This document shows, in pieces, positions 23,065 to 32,936 of a stretch of 64,000 bases of DNA (its first letter is position 1; every line of letters begins with the position of its first letter). The translations under genes and the position numbers were made by a program. Below the pieces are notes generated by a model. The model saw nothing but the letters and a program-made list of their open reading frames with translations. It searched no databases and had not been told where the DNA came from. This stretch comes from JAXLVB01 sp046329195 (lineage in GTDB: Bacteria; Bacteroidota; Bacteroidia; Cytophagales; Spirosomataceae): positions 806,001-870,000 of the forward strand of contig JAXLVB010000003.1 of the NCBI GenBank assembly GCA_046329195.1, read 5' to 3'.

Positions 23065-24300
23065 TTAATGAAAAAACAGGTACGAAACTAAAATGGCAGT
23101 CACAATGCTTGCCAAGTCGGCAGTAAGACCTGCCCAAAGCGCATAGCGAGTATTGCGCACATTAACAGAGCCAAAATACAAGGCCAAGATATACAAAATG
23201 GTATCGGACGAACCTTGAAACACACAAGACAAACGTCCCACAAACGAGTCGGCGCCGAAGGTTTTCATGGTATCAATCATCATGGCTCGTGAGCCACTAC
23301 CGCTCAGCGGGTGCATGAGGGCAGTAGGTAGGGCATCGGTAAAGTCGGTGTTCATGCCTGTAAGCGCAAATGCCCATTTGAGGCCATCTACTACATAATT
23401 TAGCGCCCCCGAATTACGTAAGACACTAATAGCCACCAACATACCCACCAGATAGGGTATCACCTTTACAGAGGTTTCAAATCCACTTTTGGCACCTTCG
23501 ACAAACGATGAAAACACATTCACCTTCTTCCGCAAACTACCCAAAATAAAGGCCGACACAAAGCCGTATAAGATGAGATTGCTCACCACTTTAGAAGTCA
23601 CTTCGATTTCTTCTTTGGTCAGGGTAGAAAAATACCAAAGTATCAATCCTAAGAAGACGGTGATTCCGCCCAACCACGATAAAATAACTTTGTCGAGCAA
23701 ATTGATGCGCTGCCGAATGGCTACAAACAAGAGCCCCGTGACGGTAGCCACGTACGTGCCAATCAAGCACGGAATAAAAATATCAGAGGCATCGGCTGCT
23801 CCATAAATCGCTCGTTGCGCCATGACGCTTAACGGAATCAACACCGGCCCTGAGCTATGCAGCGTCATGAACATAATTTGAGCATTCGACGCTGTTTCTT
23901 TCTGTGGATTTAGGTCCTGCAAGCTCTGCATCGCTTTAAGCCCAAATGGCGTAGCGGCGTTGTCAAGTCCGAGCATATTGGCCGAAAAATTCATAATCAT
24001 TTGCCCATGAGCAGGGTGATTACGAGGCACTTCTGGAAACAAACGACTGAAAAACGGCCCTACAATGCGAGCCAAAAAATTGATAGCGCCGGCTTCTTCG
24101 CCTATTTTGAGCAGCCCCATAAAAAAGGTCATCACTCCTGCCAGCGGAAGTGCTATTTTCATGACGGCGAGTTCGGCGGAGTCGAACATCCCATCTATCA
24201 ATAGTTTGAAAATCTCAGTGTCTCCAAAAAAGATGAGCTTGATAAGTGCTACCACAAAGGCAATCAAGAAAAAAGCAACCCAGATATAGTTTAAGGCCAT
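23065..24300 (-). CDS. fused SpmA-SpmB nucleoside-recognition membrane protein
   Basis: 411 residues, a polytopic membrane protein with two nucleoside-recognition (Gate) domains. The first half is like spore maturation protein A (MKIALPLAGVMTFFMGLLKIGEEAG, NFSANMLGLDNAATPFGLKAM). The second half is like SpmB (VFSSFVEGAKSGFETSVKVIPYLVGMLVAISVLRNSG, MHPLSGSGSRAMMIDTMKTFG, VFQGSSDTILYILALYFG). In Firmicutes these are two proteins; the fused form is usual in Bacteroidota, which do not sporulate, so the role here is probably a transport or gating function not yet defined. Confidence 0.87.
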   Translation of the reverse strand: MALNYIWVAFFLIAFVVALIKLIFFGDTEIFKLLIDGMFDSAELAVMKIALPLAGVMTFFMGLLKIGEEAGAINFLARIVGPFFSRLFPEVPRNHPAHGQMIMNFSANMLGLDNAATPFGLKAMQSLQDLNPQKETASNAQIMFMTLHSSGPVLIPLSVMAQRAIYGAADASDIFIPCLIGTYVATVTGLLFVAIRQRINLLDKVILSWLGGITVFLGLILWYFSTLTKEEIEVTSKVVSNLILYGFVSAFILGSLRKKVNVFSSFVEGAKSGFETSVKVIPYLVGMLVAISVLRNSGALNYVVDGLKWAFALTGMNTDFTDALPTALMHPLSGSGSRAMMIDTMKTFGADSFVGRLSCVFQGSSDTILYILALYFGSVNVRNTRYALWAGLTADLASIVTAILVSYLFFH

Positions 24301-24560
24301 GATAAATAGTGTTCGGGTTAGGTTACGAAACTCGTTATTGGTTAATCGTTATTCGTTTCTTCAAGCGTTTCGTTTCTTTGCTCTAAATCAGTCAGCAAAA
24401 TCACAAAAATTAAGGCAAAATATCTACTTTCACCCAAAAATTACTACACCAACAACTCATCCTTATTCGTTATTTATTAACATCAACCAATAAACAGCTA
24501 ATAATCAACAGGTTAATACGTTATCACAACCGCAAAACAAACTAATTTTGAGTGAATCTT

Positions 24561-25304
24561 ATGCAGAAAATAGTCGTATCACTCGTGGTCGGAATCGTTA
24601 TGTTGTGTCCTGTCGAGGGACAGGCCACAGAGCCCACAACCTCCTCAAACCCTCTTTCTACTTTTCCCTTTCCACTTTTTCCTCCACAAGACTGCCCCGA
24701 AGAGAAAAAAATGGAAGCAGCAGGCTTGGTGGACATCCAAAAGTTAGACCCCTCTATCTTAGTTGATTTGAAATATTCGGGTACTGACAACTTTGTCAAG
24801 CAAGACGTTTATGGCTGCATTACCCGCTGCTTTTTACAACCCTTGGCGGCTCAAAAACTGATAAAAGCCAGTCAATATTTACAAAAAAAACATCCCAATC
24901 TACGCTTGTTAGTGTATGATGGCGCTCGGTCACGAGAGGTACAATGGAAATTTTGGAAAGCATTGTCTCATATTCCGCCCAATCAGCGAGAAGATTATGT
25001 ATCTAATCCCCAAATCGGCTCCATTCACAACTACGGTTGCGCCGTTGACCTGACCGTGGCTACTGCTGACGGCAAACCTCTCGACATGGGCACTATCTTT
25101 GATTTTTTTGGTGAACTGGCCTACCCTCGCTATGAGTCGAAGTTGCTCAAGGATGGAAAACTTAGCAAAGCGCAAATCGAAAACCGCAAGATATTGCGAG
25201 AAGCTATGCGTAAAGGGGGCTTTAGCCCCATCGAAACCGAGTGGTGGCATTTTAATGCCATCTCTCGCAAACGAGCCAAAGCCACATTTGGCATTATTGA
25301 ATAA
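24561..25304 (+). CDS. D-alanyl-D-alanine dipeptidase (VanX/DdpX-like, M15D)
   Basis: 247 residues from ATG 24561 (the frame opens with a GTG three codons earlier). An N-terminal signal (MQKIVVSLVVGIVMLCPVEGQA) sends it out of the cytoplasm. The catalytic core has YDGARSREVQWKFWKAL, the zinc motif SIHNYGCAVDLTV (S-x-H-x-x-G-x-A-x-D) and the final EWWHFNA with the catalytic Glu and third zinc His. M15D enzymes split D-Ala-D-Ala or related dipeptides. With an exported form and no van cluster, a role in peptidoglycan turnover is more likely than vancomycin resistance. A TAATTTTG at 24543-24550 resembles a -7 box but has no partner. Confidence 0.88.
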   Translation: MQKIVVSLVVGIVMLCPVEGQATEPTTSSNPLSTFPFPLFPPQDCPEEKKMEAAGLVDIQKLDPSILVDLKYSGTDNFVKQDVYGCITRCFLQPLAAQKLIKASQYLQKKHPNLRLLVYDGARSREVQWKFWKALSHIPPNQREDYVSNPQIGSIHNYGCAVDLTVATADGKPLDMGTIFDFFGELAYPRYESKLLKDGKLSKAQIENRKILREAMRKGGFSPIETEWWHFNAISRKRAKATFGIIE

Positions 25305-25366
25305 AAGCTAACACCTGTAAGCAACCCAAGAACACTTTTTTTACGTAGCAATTATAACACTATCGT

Positions 25367-25397
25367 TTTGTTATTTGATGCCACTTTGGTATCTATG
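25367..25397 (+). promoter_or_regulatory. probable promoter of the S41 peptidase gene
   Basis: TTTG (25367-25370), 19 bases, TATCTATG (25390-25397), one mismatch from TAnnTTTG, 20 bases before the ATG. Confidence 0.4.
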
Positions 25398-25417
25398 TAA
25401 CTCAAAACCAAAACACT

Positions 25418-26746
25418 ATGAAGACAGCGAAAAAACTTTTATTGGCTTTATTGATAGGCTTATCGGGCTTAAGTTTTGAGGCGTGCAAAACCCAAAACGA
25501 CCCTACTGTTTATACCTATGACTATCGGGATACGCTCTATGCCACGCTCCAGAACCTATATTTCTGGTACGACCGACTGCCCACTTTGAACGATTTCAAG
25601 CCACAGTCGTACCCTACTACTGATCCTAGCCAGCTGATTGCCAAAATCCGTACCTATAGTCCGCTCAACTCACAGGGGCAAAACGTCGACCGCTGGAGTT
25701 TTATCATGACTAGGGCCGAATACGATGCTCAACAAAAAGGCGAAAAATCGGGCTTATTCGGCTTCAGCAGAGGCTTTATGAATGATACCGATTTGCGAGT
25801 GGCCTACGTGTTGCCCAACTCTCCCTTTGATAAAGCAGGGGTAACCAGAGGATGGAAAATCCTGAAAATCAATGGGATAGATGCTACTGCAGCCAATGTA
25901 ACTCAACTCAACAACGAACTAGGCAACAGCACCGTATCGTTCCGATTTCAGGATTTGACAGGCACCCAAAAAGATATTTCTATTTCAAGGGATAGTTTTA
26001 CTACCAATGCGGTGCAGTACAAAAGTATTTTGAAAGTTGATGGCAAAAACGTGGGCTATATCGTTCTTTCTGAGTTTACAGACCAAGCCAAAACCGACCT
26101 GACCAATGCTTTCAATTACTTTCAGCAAAATGGCGGTATTCAAGAATTGGTTATTGACCTCCGCTACAATGGCGGTGGCGATCCCAACGTAGCCACACAG
26201 TTTGCCAATTATTTTGTACCCTCTGCTGCCAATGGCAAGGTGTTTTTTACGTACCAATACAACGACAAAAACCCCCAACGAAACGCTACCATTCGGTTCG
26301 ACAAAGGTAGTAGTACCTTGGCACTCAATCGAGTATTTTTTATTACTACGCAAGGTTCTGCCTCTGCTAGTGAGCTGCTCATCAACGGTGTAAAACCATT
26401 TATGCAAACCATCTTGGTAGGCGACCGCACCCACGGTAAACCTGTAGGGATGCTAGGTTTTTTGGTTGATAAGTATATTCCATTTGCCATCAGTTTCAAA
26501 ATCGTGAATGCCAATGGCGAAGGCGATTATTTTGAGGGGATTCCCGTTCAAAAACAGCAAACTGATGACCTTACCCGCAACTTCGGCGACCCCAAAGAGG
26601 CCTGCTTATCCGATGTACTCTATTTCATCAAAAATGGAACGATGCCTGCCCAAATGGGCGCTCGCTTGAGCTCTTCGGTAGTGGAAGCCAACGACAAGCT
26701 TAGTCAAGAACCCATGCTCAAGGACTTGCTTGTGATACAACACTAA
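25418..26746 (+). CDS. S41 family C-terminal processing peptidase, lipoprotein
   Basis: 442 residues. A lipoprotein signal ends in SFEAC (C23). A tail-protease N-terminal region with YFWYDRLP leads to a PDZ domain (about 105-190: LRVAYVLPNSPFDKAGVTRGWKILKINGI) and the S41 core. The catalytic Ser is S316 in GSASASEL and the catalytic Lys is K341 in GDRTHGKPVG, 25 residues apart as in the D1 processing protease. EFxxGIPV-like DYFEGIPV closes the core. It is probably anchored to a membrane and digests proteins in the periplasm or at the surface. A strong terminator follows. Confidence 0.9.
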   Translation: MKTAKKLLLALLIGLSGLSFEACKTQNDPTVYTYDYRDTLYATLQNLYFWYDRLPTLNDFKPQSYPTTDPSQLIAKIRTYSPLNSQGQNVDRWSFIMTRAEYDAQQKGEKSGLFGFSRGFMNDTDLRVAYVLPNSPFDKAGVTRGWKILKINGIDATAANVTQLNNELGNSTVSFRFQDLTGTQKDISISRDSFTTNAVQYKSILKVDGKNVGYIVLSEFTDQAKTDLTNAFNYFQQNGGIQELVIDLRYNGGGDPNVATQFANYFVPSAANGKVFFTYQYNDKNPQRNATIRFDKGSSTLALNRVFFITTQGSASASELLINGVKPFMQTILVGDRTHGKPVGMLGFLVDKYIPFAISFKIVNANGEGDYFEGIPVQKQQTDDLTRNFGDPKEACLSDVLYFIKNGTMPAQMGARLSSSVVEANDKLSQEPMLKDLLVIQH

Positions 26747-26761
26747 CTCTGTTTGCTCCAT

Positions 26762-26803
26762 CAACAAGAAGAGGCTTGCCAGCAGGCAAGCCTCTTCTTG
26801 TTG
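26762..26803. terminator. bidirectional terminator between convergent genes
   Basis: A 19-bp perfect stem (CAACAAGAAGAGGCTTGCC and complement) with a 4-base loop, between the S41 stop (26746) and the monooxygenase stop (26811). Confidence 0.88.
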
Positions 26804-26810
26804 GTAGGTA

Positions 26811-28105
26811 TCACGCCTTCATACGTTTGATTTCTTGCTCAATGCTTTCTTTGTATGGATAAAAATCAACTTGCAACGTATGCCGTGGCGAATCTTTGTA
26901 GCGTTTTTTCATTGCCTGCCTGTCGGCTTCAATTTCGGCTAGCATTTTTTCTCGATTGGGTAGCCGCACTTGGTTGCTCAAGACCTTAGCAATCCATTCG
27001 GCCTGTACCTCGGCCAGTGGCATAATAGCCCCCAAAGGTGAATCAGTGCCAAGAAATAAAGTCCTTTATATTCAGGATGTACTACTTTTTTGTACAGTCT
27101 AAAATCATTGGTTTCGCTTACATCAAACGCAGCCTGTTTCAAAAACGGGAACGTCACTTTGTAGCCAGTGGCATAGAGTACCATATCGAACTCCTCGCTG
27201 GTACCGTCCTCAAAAACAACGGTTTTTCCCTTAAATTCCTTGATATTAGGCTTAAACTTGATGAGCCCCCGCCCTGCCAAATTGAGCAAATCTTGCGACA
27301 GCGTAGGGTGTTCAGACAGCGGTGGTCGCTTGGGTTGTGGCACGCCGTAGTCCTCTTGGTTGCCACGAGCCAGCCAAAGTGTAGTTTTCAGTAAAAATCG
27401 TTGCAAGCCCAAAGGTAGCTTGGCAGTCAGTGGATTAGCTAGGCTATCAAAAGGTTTACTCCAAATCCAGTTGGGCACAATGTAGGCTCCACTTCGAGTA
27501 GAGATAACCACCTTATTACCAGTGCATTGGCGAGCCGCTTCGCAGGCAATATCTACCGCCGAATTACCAATGCCTACAATGAGTAAGTCTTTCTTAATAA
27601 TCTGTTCGGGCTCCTTATAATGATGGGCGTGCAAGGTTTCGCCTGTGAATTGACCCGGAAACGGCGGCGATGGAAAGCGGGGATTCCAATGGTGACCGTT
27701 GGCAACAATGACGGCTTCATAATCTGCTTCACCTTTGTTGGTTTTCACATGCCAAGTGCCGTCGGGGTTTTGAGTAACGTCTTGGACTTCGGTGTTAAAC
27801 TGAATAAATGGGCGAAGGCCAAAATGCGCTACATAATCCTCAAAATACTTGATAATGTGCGTATGATGTGGAAACATTGGATAATCAGCAGGCATTGGAA
27901 AATCGCTGTACGCCATAATCATCCGATTGGTATTGATATGCAGCGACCGATACGCCGACGACATGCCGTTGTCGTTGTTGTAGCGCCAGTTGCCTCCAAT
28001 GTTGGAGCCTTTTTCAAAACAATCAAAACTAATACAATGTTCTTTGAGGTTCTTGGCCGCTGTCATACCCGATGAGCCTGCCCCGATGATACAAACTTGT
28101 TTCAT
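26811..28105 (-). pseudogene. flavin-containing monooxygenase, frameshifted near the C-terminus
   Basis: Frame 1 (28105 to about 27038) encodes an FMO-family flavoprotein. It has the FAD-binding GAGSSGMTAAKNL at 8-20, the FMO identifier FTGETLHAHHYKE near 152-164, the NADPH-binding GIGNSAVDIACEAA, and ATGYKVTFPF near the end. After LYFLALIH the frame goes wrong, ending in a stray tail at 26978. The next frame, from about 27035 to 26811, continues exactly as the family should (LGAIMPLAEVQAEWIAKVLSNQ... to KRMKA). A single missing base next to a run of C and A at 27028-27037 explains it. Repaired, the protein would be about 431 residues. Either a true pseudogene or a base-call error. Such enzymes oxygenate N- or S-containing compounds or ketones. 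Confidence 0.85.
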
Positions 28106-28137
28106 AGATGGATGAATACTTTGTCAAACACTCGTTA

Positions 28138-28168
28138 TTGAGTTACGAATCCGGCACTTGTATATTTG
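28138..28168 (+). promoter_or_regulatory. probable promoter of the PBP1C gene
   Basis: TTG (28138-28140), a 20-base spacer and TATATTTG (28161-28168) fit the Bacteroidetes consensus TTTG...TAnnTTTG closely, and lie 67 bases before the ATG. Confidence 0.5.
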
Positions 28169-28234
28169 TTTTGTTTCAGAAAATGGATCGGCATTTATGT
28201 ACTTTTGTGCCGACTCAAAAGTCTAGATTGTCGC

Positions 28235-30580
28235 ATGAGCAAGATAGGAAAGATGCCGAAGCAATTAGTAACAATTCGTGATTTTTTTGCAAAATTCTTG
28301 CAAAAACGAAGCGTTCGTATCGTTTTAGTTACCTTGCTGTTTGGCATTAGCTTAGACTGGCTCTTTCCGTTTCGTCCACAACCGCCTTATTCTACCCTCA
28401 TTACGGCAGCCGATGGTACGGTGCTTCATGCGTTTTTGAACAAACAAGATAAATGGCGGCTTTATACCGAACTCCATGAGATTACGCCTACGCTTCGCAA
28501 AACAATCCTTTTCAAAGAAGACCAATGGTTTTACTGGCATCTGGGCGTTAATCCATTGGCTATTGTCCGAGCTACTTTCAATAATCTGCTGCGAAACAAA
28601 CGCACTTCGGGGGCTTCTACCATTACCATGCAGGTGGTGCGCTTATTAGAACCTAGGCAACGCACTTACACTAGCAAACTCCTCGAAATGTTGCGGGCTT
28701 TTCAGTTGGAGTTGCATTATTCTAAAGACGAAATTTTACAGCTGTACATCAACCTAGTACCGTATGGTTCCAACATTGAGGGTATGAAATCGGCCTCGAT
28801 GCTGTATTTTCAGAAAATGCCCCAAGTACTGAGTTTGGCCGAAGTAGTTACGCTAAGCATCATTCCCAACCGTCCGTCGAGTTTGCGATTGGGTGAAAAA
28901 AATGCCTTGGTTTTGCAAGAACGCAACAAATGGCTCAAGCGGCTTGGTCAAAGTGGGCTGTTTACTACCCAAGCCATTGCCGATGCCCTTCAAGAACCTC
29001 TTCAAGCCGCCCGCCACGAAGCCCCGAAGCTGACCCCTCACTTGGCGATTCGTCTTCAGAAAGACCATCCCCATCAGCCCATCATCCGCACGACTATTCA
29101 ACTTAACAAACAACGGCAGGTGGAGCAATTGGTTCTCAACTACGTCAATCGGCTGCGTGCCATGAATATCCACAATGCCGCCGTATTGGTACTTAACAAC
29201 CAAACCCACGCTATTGAGGCCTACGTAGGCTCAGCTGATTTTAATAATCCCGAAGACGGCGGACAGGTAGATGGCGTTCGGGCAATTCGTTCGCCGGGTA
29301 GCACGCTCAAACCCTTGCTATATGCCACGGCCTTCGACAAAGGCTTGCTCACGCCCAAATCGGCCATCAATGATGTTCCTACTAATTTTGGAGGTTATGA
29401 ACCCGAGAATTTTGACCGCCTTTTTCACGGAAAAATCACCGTTGAGTTTGCCCTAGCCAACTCGCTCAATGTGCCAGCTGTTAAGGTTTTGAAAGAGGTT
29501 TCTACACCTGTATTGGTCGAAAAACTCAAAAAGGCTAACTTCCAGACTGTTCGCAAAACGGCTAAAAACCTTGGGTTGTCTTTAGCATTAGGCGGCTGTG
29601 GTGTTACGTTAGAAGAACTCACCACGTTGTTTTCGGCCTTTGCCAACCAAGGCGCCTTTACGCCAGCCCATCTGTTGTCGGACCAAACGCCCAGCCCGTC
29701 GGCTGAGTTAATTTCAGAGGAAGCCTCTTATGTGATCCAATCTATTTTGACACAAATTACCCGCCCCGATCTGCCCAACAATTATGACTACACCTATCGT
29801 CTTCCCAAGGTTGCTTGGAAAACAGGTACTTCATTTGGTAAAAAAGACGCTTGGAGTATCGGTTACAATACGCATTACACCGTTGGGGTATGGGTGGGCA
29901 ATTTTTCGGGCGAGGGCGTACCTGAACTGAATGGTGCCAATATTGCTACGCCCCTGCTATTCAGCATTTTCAATACTATTGATTATAACTCAACAGCACA
30001 GTGGTTTGGTTTTCCTAAAAACCTCCTCAAACGAAAAGTATGCGCCGAGTCAGGGAGCGTTCCGAATGAATTTTGTACTCACCAGATTTTGGATTATTAC
30101 ATCCCGGGGGTGTCTTCTACCATTAAGTGCCAACATCTCAAAGCCGTTTGGGTCAATGCAAAAGCTACTCTGAGTTATTGCACTCAATGCCTGCCCGACA
30201 GTGGTGCTGTACGAAAGTTGTATCCAAACTTTGCGCCTGAACTCATCAGTTGGTTCGAGTCAAAGCACATTCTTTACGAAAAAATCCCCGCACACAACCC
30301 AACGTGTACGAGGATTTTTGACCAAAATGCTCCTCAAATTGTATATCCTGTGGACGGTAATGACTACTATTTAGACAAAAAAGAGACCCAACAGTTGGCA
30401 CTCACCTGTCAGGCCTCTAATGACGTCAAAGAAGTGTACTGGTACATCAATGACAAGCTGCTTCAAAAAGCATCACCCAGCGAAACGGTCTTTTTTACGC
30501 CTTCGGCTGGCCAAATCAAAATCTCATGCAGTGACGACAAAGGCCGCAACGCTGACAGCTGGATTACCGTTCGACTATGA
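28235..30580 (+). CDS. pbpC: penicillin-binding protein 1C (bifunctional peptidoglycan synthase)
   Basis: 781 residues from ATG 28235 (the frame opens at a TTG at 28166, but the promoter overlaps that start). One TM anchor at about 26-44 is followed by a GT51 glycosyltransferase with EDQWFYWHLGVNPLAI (catalytic Glu at 95) and the GASTITMQ motif near 126-133. The transpeptidase domain has SPGSTLKP (Ser nucleophile 356, Lys 359), SLN (410-412) and KTGTS (529-533). The last ~90 residues form the BiPBP C-terminal Ig-like domain found in PBP1C. It polymerises lipid II and cross-links peptides in the periplasm. All active-site motifs are intact. Confidence 0.92.
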   Translation: MSKIGKMPKQLVTIRDFFAKFLQKRSVRIVLVTLLFGISLDWLFPFRPQPPYSTLITAADGTVLHAFLNKQDKWRLYTELHEITPTLRKTILFKEDQWFYWHLGVNPLAIVRATFNNLLRNKRTSGASTITMQVVRLLEPRQRTYTSKLLEMLRAFQLELHYSKDEILQLYINLVPYGSNIEGMKSASMLYFQKMPQVLSLAEVVTLSIIPNRPSSLRLGEKNALVLQERNKWLKRLGQSGLFTTQAIADALQEPLQAARHEAPKLTPHLAIRLQKDHPHQPIIRTTIQLNKQRQVEQLVLNYVNRLRAMNIHNAAVLVLNNQTHAIEAYVGSADFNNPEDGGQVDGVRAIRSPGSTLKPLLYATAFDKGLLTPKSAINDVPTNFGGYEPENFDRLFHGKITVEFALANSLNVPAVKVLKEVSTPVLVEKLKKANFQTVRKTAKNLGLSLALGGCGVTLEELTTLFSAFANQGAFTPAHLLSDQTPSPSAELISEEASYVIQSILTQITRPDLPNNYDYTYRLPKVAWKTGTSFGKKDAWSIGYNTHYTVGVWVGNFSGEGVPELNGANIATPLLFSIFNTIDYNSTAQWFGFPKNLLKRKVCAESGSVPNEFCTHQILDYYIPGVSSTIKCQHLKAVWVNAKATLSYCTQCLPDSGAVRKLYPNFAPELISWFESKHILYEKIPAHNPTCTRIFDQNAPQIVYPVDGNDYYLDKKETQQLALTCQASNDVKEVYWYINDKLLQKASPSETVFFTPSAGQIKISCSDDKGRNADSWITVRL

Positions 30581-30618
30581 TTATTTTAAATCACGATTTG
30601 GCGAATCGTGGCAATTGG

Positions 30619-31491
30619 TTACTTCACTTTATATACTCGTACATATTCAACCTCCATGCGCTGAGGGAAAATACTGTCGTCTATGCCTTTTTGTCCACCC
30701 CAATTACCACCAACCGCAATGTTGAGCAACAAGTGAAATTTCTTGTCAAAAGGCCATTCTTTCCAACTCAATTTTTGATTGGCAAACTCAAAGTATTTTT
30801 GGTCGTCAATATAGCCTACAATTTTTTCGGGTGTCCAGTCTAGGCGATAATCATGAAAAGCCTGCGAGGCATCATTTACCATCATGTTGGCGGTACGCTG
30901 GGTACCAATTATGTGGTTGTATGCTTTACAGTGAATCGAAAAATGCACTCGCCCTTGGTCAAAACCCACATGTTCCATGATGTCAATTTCGCCGTTGTCG
31001 GGCCAATACGTATCGCTGTAACTTTGGTCAGTAGCCAACATCCAGATAGCCGGCCACGAGCCTACACCTTGGGGCAATTTGGCACGTATCACAAAGCGAC
31101 CGTACGTCCAGTCGGCTTTGTTTTTGGTTACTAAGCGAGCCGAGGTGTAGGCGTTACTACCGAAACTCTCTTTTCGAGCCTCAATGATTAATTTCCCACC
31201 CTCTACACGAGCATTTTCTTGACGGTCTTTGGTGTAGTACTGTTTTTCGTTGTTTCCCCAGCCGTTACCGCCTACATCATAGCCCCATTTTTTTGCATCG
31301 GGCAGGCCTGTATAGTCAAATTCGTCGCTCCAAGTGGGCGTAGTTTCAAAATCATAGACTACGGGTGTAAAAGGCACGGTAGTGGTACTTGATGGCTGTG
31401 CGCCTGTAGCGTCGGGAGTACTTTGGCAAAACACGCACAATAACGACACGCTAATTAAACCAAGAATGGTAGCAAAAGATGATTTTGTCAT
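30619..31491 (-). CDS. GH16 family glucanase (laminarinase-like), lipoprotein
   Basis: 290 residues. A lipoprotein signal ends LLCVFC (C22), so the enzyme is membrane-anchored, possibly at the surface. The GH16 catalytic motif EIDIMEH gives nucleophile E168 and acid/base E173 with D170 between. TWSDEFDYTGLPDAKKWGYD and GSWPAIWML are the family-conserved substrate-cleft strands, and the end EVEYVRVYK is the usual last strand. The beta-bulge form of the motif (E-I-D-I-M-E) is typical of beta-1,3-glucanases. Cleavage of laminarin-like glucans is inferred. The gene is convergent with PBP1C, 38 bases apart. Confidence 0.9.
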   Translation of the reverse strand: MTKSSFATILGLISVSLLCVFCQSTPDATGAQPSSTTTVPFTPVVYDFETTPTWSDEFDYTGLPDAKKWGYDVGGNGWGNNEKQYYTKDRQENARVEGGKLIIEARKESFGSNAYTSARLVTKNKADWTYGRFVIRAKLPQGVGSWPAIWMLATDQSYSDTYWPDNGEIDIMEHVGFDQGRVHFSIHCKAYNHIIGTQRTANMMVNDASQAFHDYRLDWTPEKIVGYIDDQKYFEFANQKLSWKEWPFDKKFHLLLNIAVGGNWGGQKGIDDSIFPQRMEVEYVRVYKVK

Positions 31492-31563
31492 AGGTTTTTT
31501 TGGTTAAAATTTAGTTAATCAATATGTTGTACTTTTCATTACAAGGGTAAGCTTAATGAAATA

Positions 31564-32751
31564 TCACGGCTTTGTCCTAAAAAATCGAACTTCTGTATTC
31601 AACCCTTCCAAGAGCTGTTGGGTGCGTTCAGGACGAGCATCTGTCACAAAAATCTGACCGAAGGTCCCGTCTGTCATCATGCCGATGAGTTTTTGGATAC
31701 GGCGGTCGTCGAGTTTATCAAAAATATCGTCTAACAGCAACAAAGGCTTTACGGCTTTTTCTTGCGCCAACAGCTCAAACTGAGCCAATTTGAGGGCAAT
31801 CACGAATGATTTTTGTTGTCCTTGTGAACCAAACTTTTTGACTCCAAAACCATTGATTTCAAACACGTAATCGTCTTTGTGAGCCCCTTTGGTGGTGCGT
31901 TGTGCGGCTACGTCCCGTTGGCGGTTCATCCAAAACTCCCGCCTAAAATCAGGACTGGCTACTTCTGACTCATAAATCACCTCCACCGATTCTCGGCTCT
32001 CGCTCAAGTTGGCGTAATGCCGCTGAAACACTGGTAAAAACTGCGTACTAAACTGCCGGCGTTGTTGGTGGAGCTTGAAGGTTAATTCCAGCAAAGGCTC
32101 CGTGTACACTTCCAACAGATCGTCGTCGAGGTAGTTGCGTTCGGCAAACTGTCGCAAAAGCCCGTTCCGTTGGTCTAATAACCGATTATAGAGCTGCAAA
32201 TCAGCCAAATACTCAGGATTTAGTTGCGACAGCACCCCGTCAAAAAACTTCCGCCGCTCTTCGGAGCCTTCCCGAATCAGGTCCGTATCGTTAGGCGCCA
32301 TCAATACAACTGGGAACTTGCCAATATGTTCGGTAAGCCGCTCGTAGGGCTTTTTATCGTGCAAAACAGCCTTGCGCAGCCCTCGCTGAATACTGACCGT
32401 AATCTGCTCTTTTTTAGGCAGATGCGTCACTTCGGCCCAATGTTCAATCTGATAACTTGGTTCTTTTTCCTGAAATACCACTGCCGCATCGGCATTTACC
32501 GTTTCTGCGATTTTATCCTCACCTTTCACAAAAACGCCATCAATCATCATAAAATCGCCTTCATGGTGAATACTCAGGCCATCTTGGTTTGAGAACGCAC
32601 TTTTAGTTAGTGCCAAAAAATAAATAGCGTCAAGCAGGTTGGTTTTTCCGCTGCCGTTTTCTCCAACGATACAGTTAACAGCATGACTAAATCGGAACGA
32701 ATCGGCTTCGTAGCTTTTGAAATTGTTCAAGCTGATTCGCTCAAGATACAT
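31564..32751 (-). CDS. recF: DNA replication/repair protein RecF
   Basis: 395 residues. It begins MYLERISLNNFKSY, then Walker A GENGSGKT (30-37), the ABC-type signature in FGSQGQQKSFVIALKLAQ, Walker B LLLLDDIFDKLDD, and the D-loop/His-switch region QIFVTDARPER. RecF binds gapped DNA and helps RecOR load RecA at stalled forks. The length is slightly above the 360-370 usual in Proteobacteria but common for Bacteroidota. It is divergent from the pyruvate dehydrogenase gene. It is not next to dnaA, dnaN or gyrB here. Confidence 0.93.
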   Translation of the reverse strand: MYLERISLNNFKSYEADSFRFSHAVNCIVGENGSGKTNLLDAIYFLALTKSAFSNQDGLSIHHEGDFMMIDGVFVKGEDKIAETVNADAAVVFQEKEPSYQIEHWAEVTHLPKKEQITVSIQRGLRKAVLHDKKPYERLTEHIGKFPVVLMAPNDTDLIREGSEERRKFFDGVLSQLNPEYLADLQLYNRLLDQRNGLLRQFAERNYLDDDLLEVYTEPLLELTFKLHQQRRQFSTQFLPVFQRHYANLSESRESVEVIYESEVASPDFRREFWMNRQRDVAAQRTTKGAHKDDYVFEINGFGVKKFGSQGQQKSFVIALKLAQFELLAQEKAVKPLLLLDDIFDKLDDRRIQKLIGMMTDGTFGQIFVTDARPERTQQLLEGLNTEVRFFRTKP

Positions 32752-32936
32752 GGCGGCGTTTTAGTTTTTGTAAAAATCCCGTAATTTCGCAAGGCAATTT
32801 AAGGCTTTGCACGCACAAAGAAATCATCCGACAAAGGTTTTCTAACTTTTGTTTTGGTTTTCAGGGAGTTACAATAAATACTCCCCACACAGTGTACCTG
32901 TCATTGCCTCACTATACAGCTATTATCACCCATCAC

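Noticed and set aside
24543..24550. TAATTTTG as the promoter -7 box of the VanX-like gene
   Set aside because: It lies only ten bases before the ATG and has no TTTG at the right distance upstream.
24561..25304. Vancomycin-resistance locus
   Set aside because: The dipeptidase has a signal peptide and no vanH, vanA-type ligase or two-component genes are near, so a cell-wall turnover role is more likely.
30577..30843. Plus-strand frame after PBP1C
   Set aside because: It lies fully antisense to the GH16 gene, whose catalytic motif and lipobox are intact.
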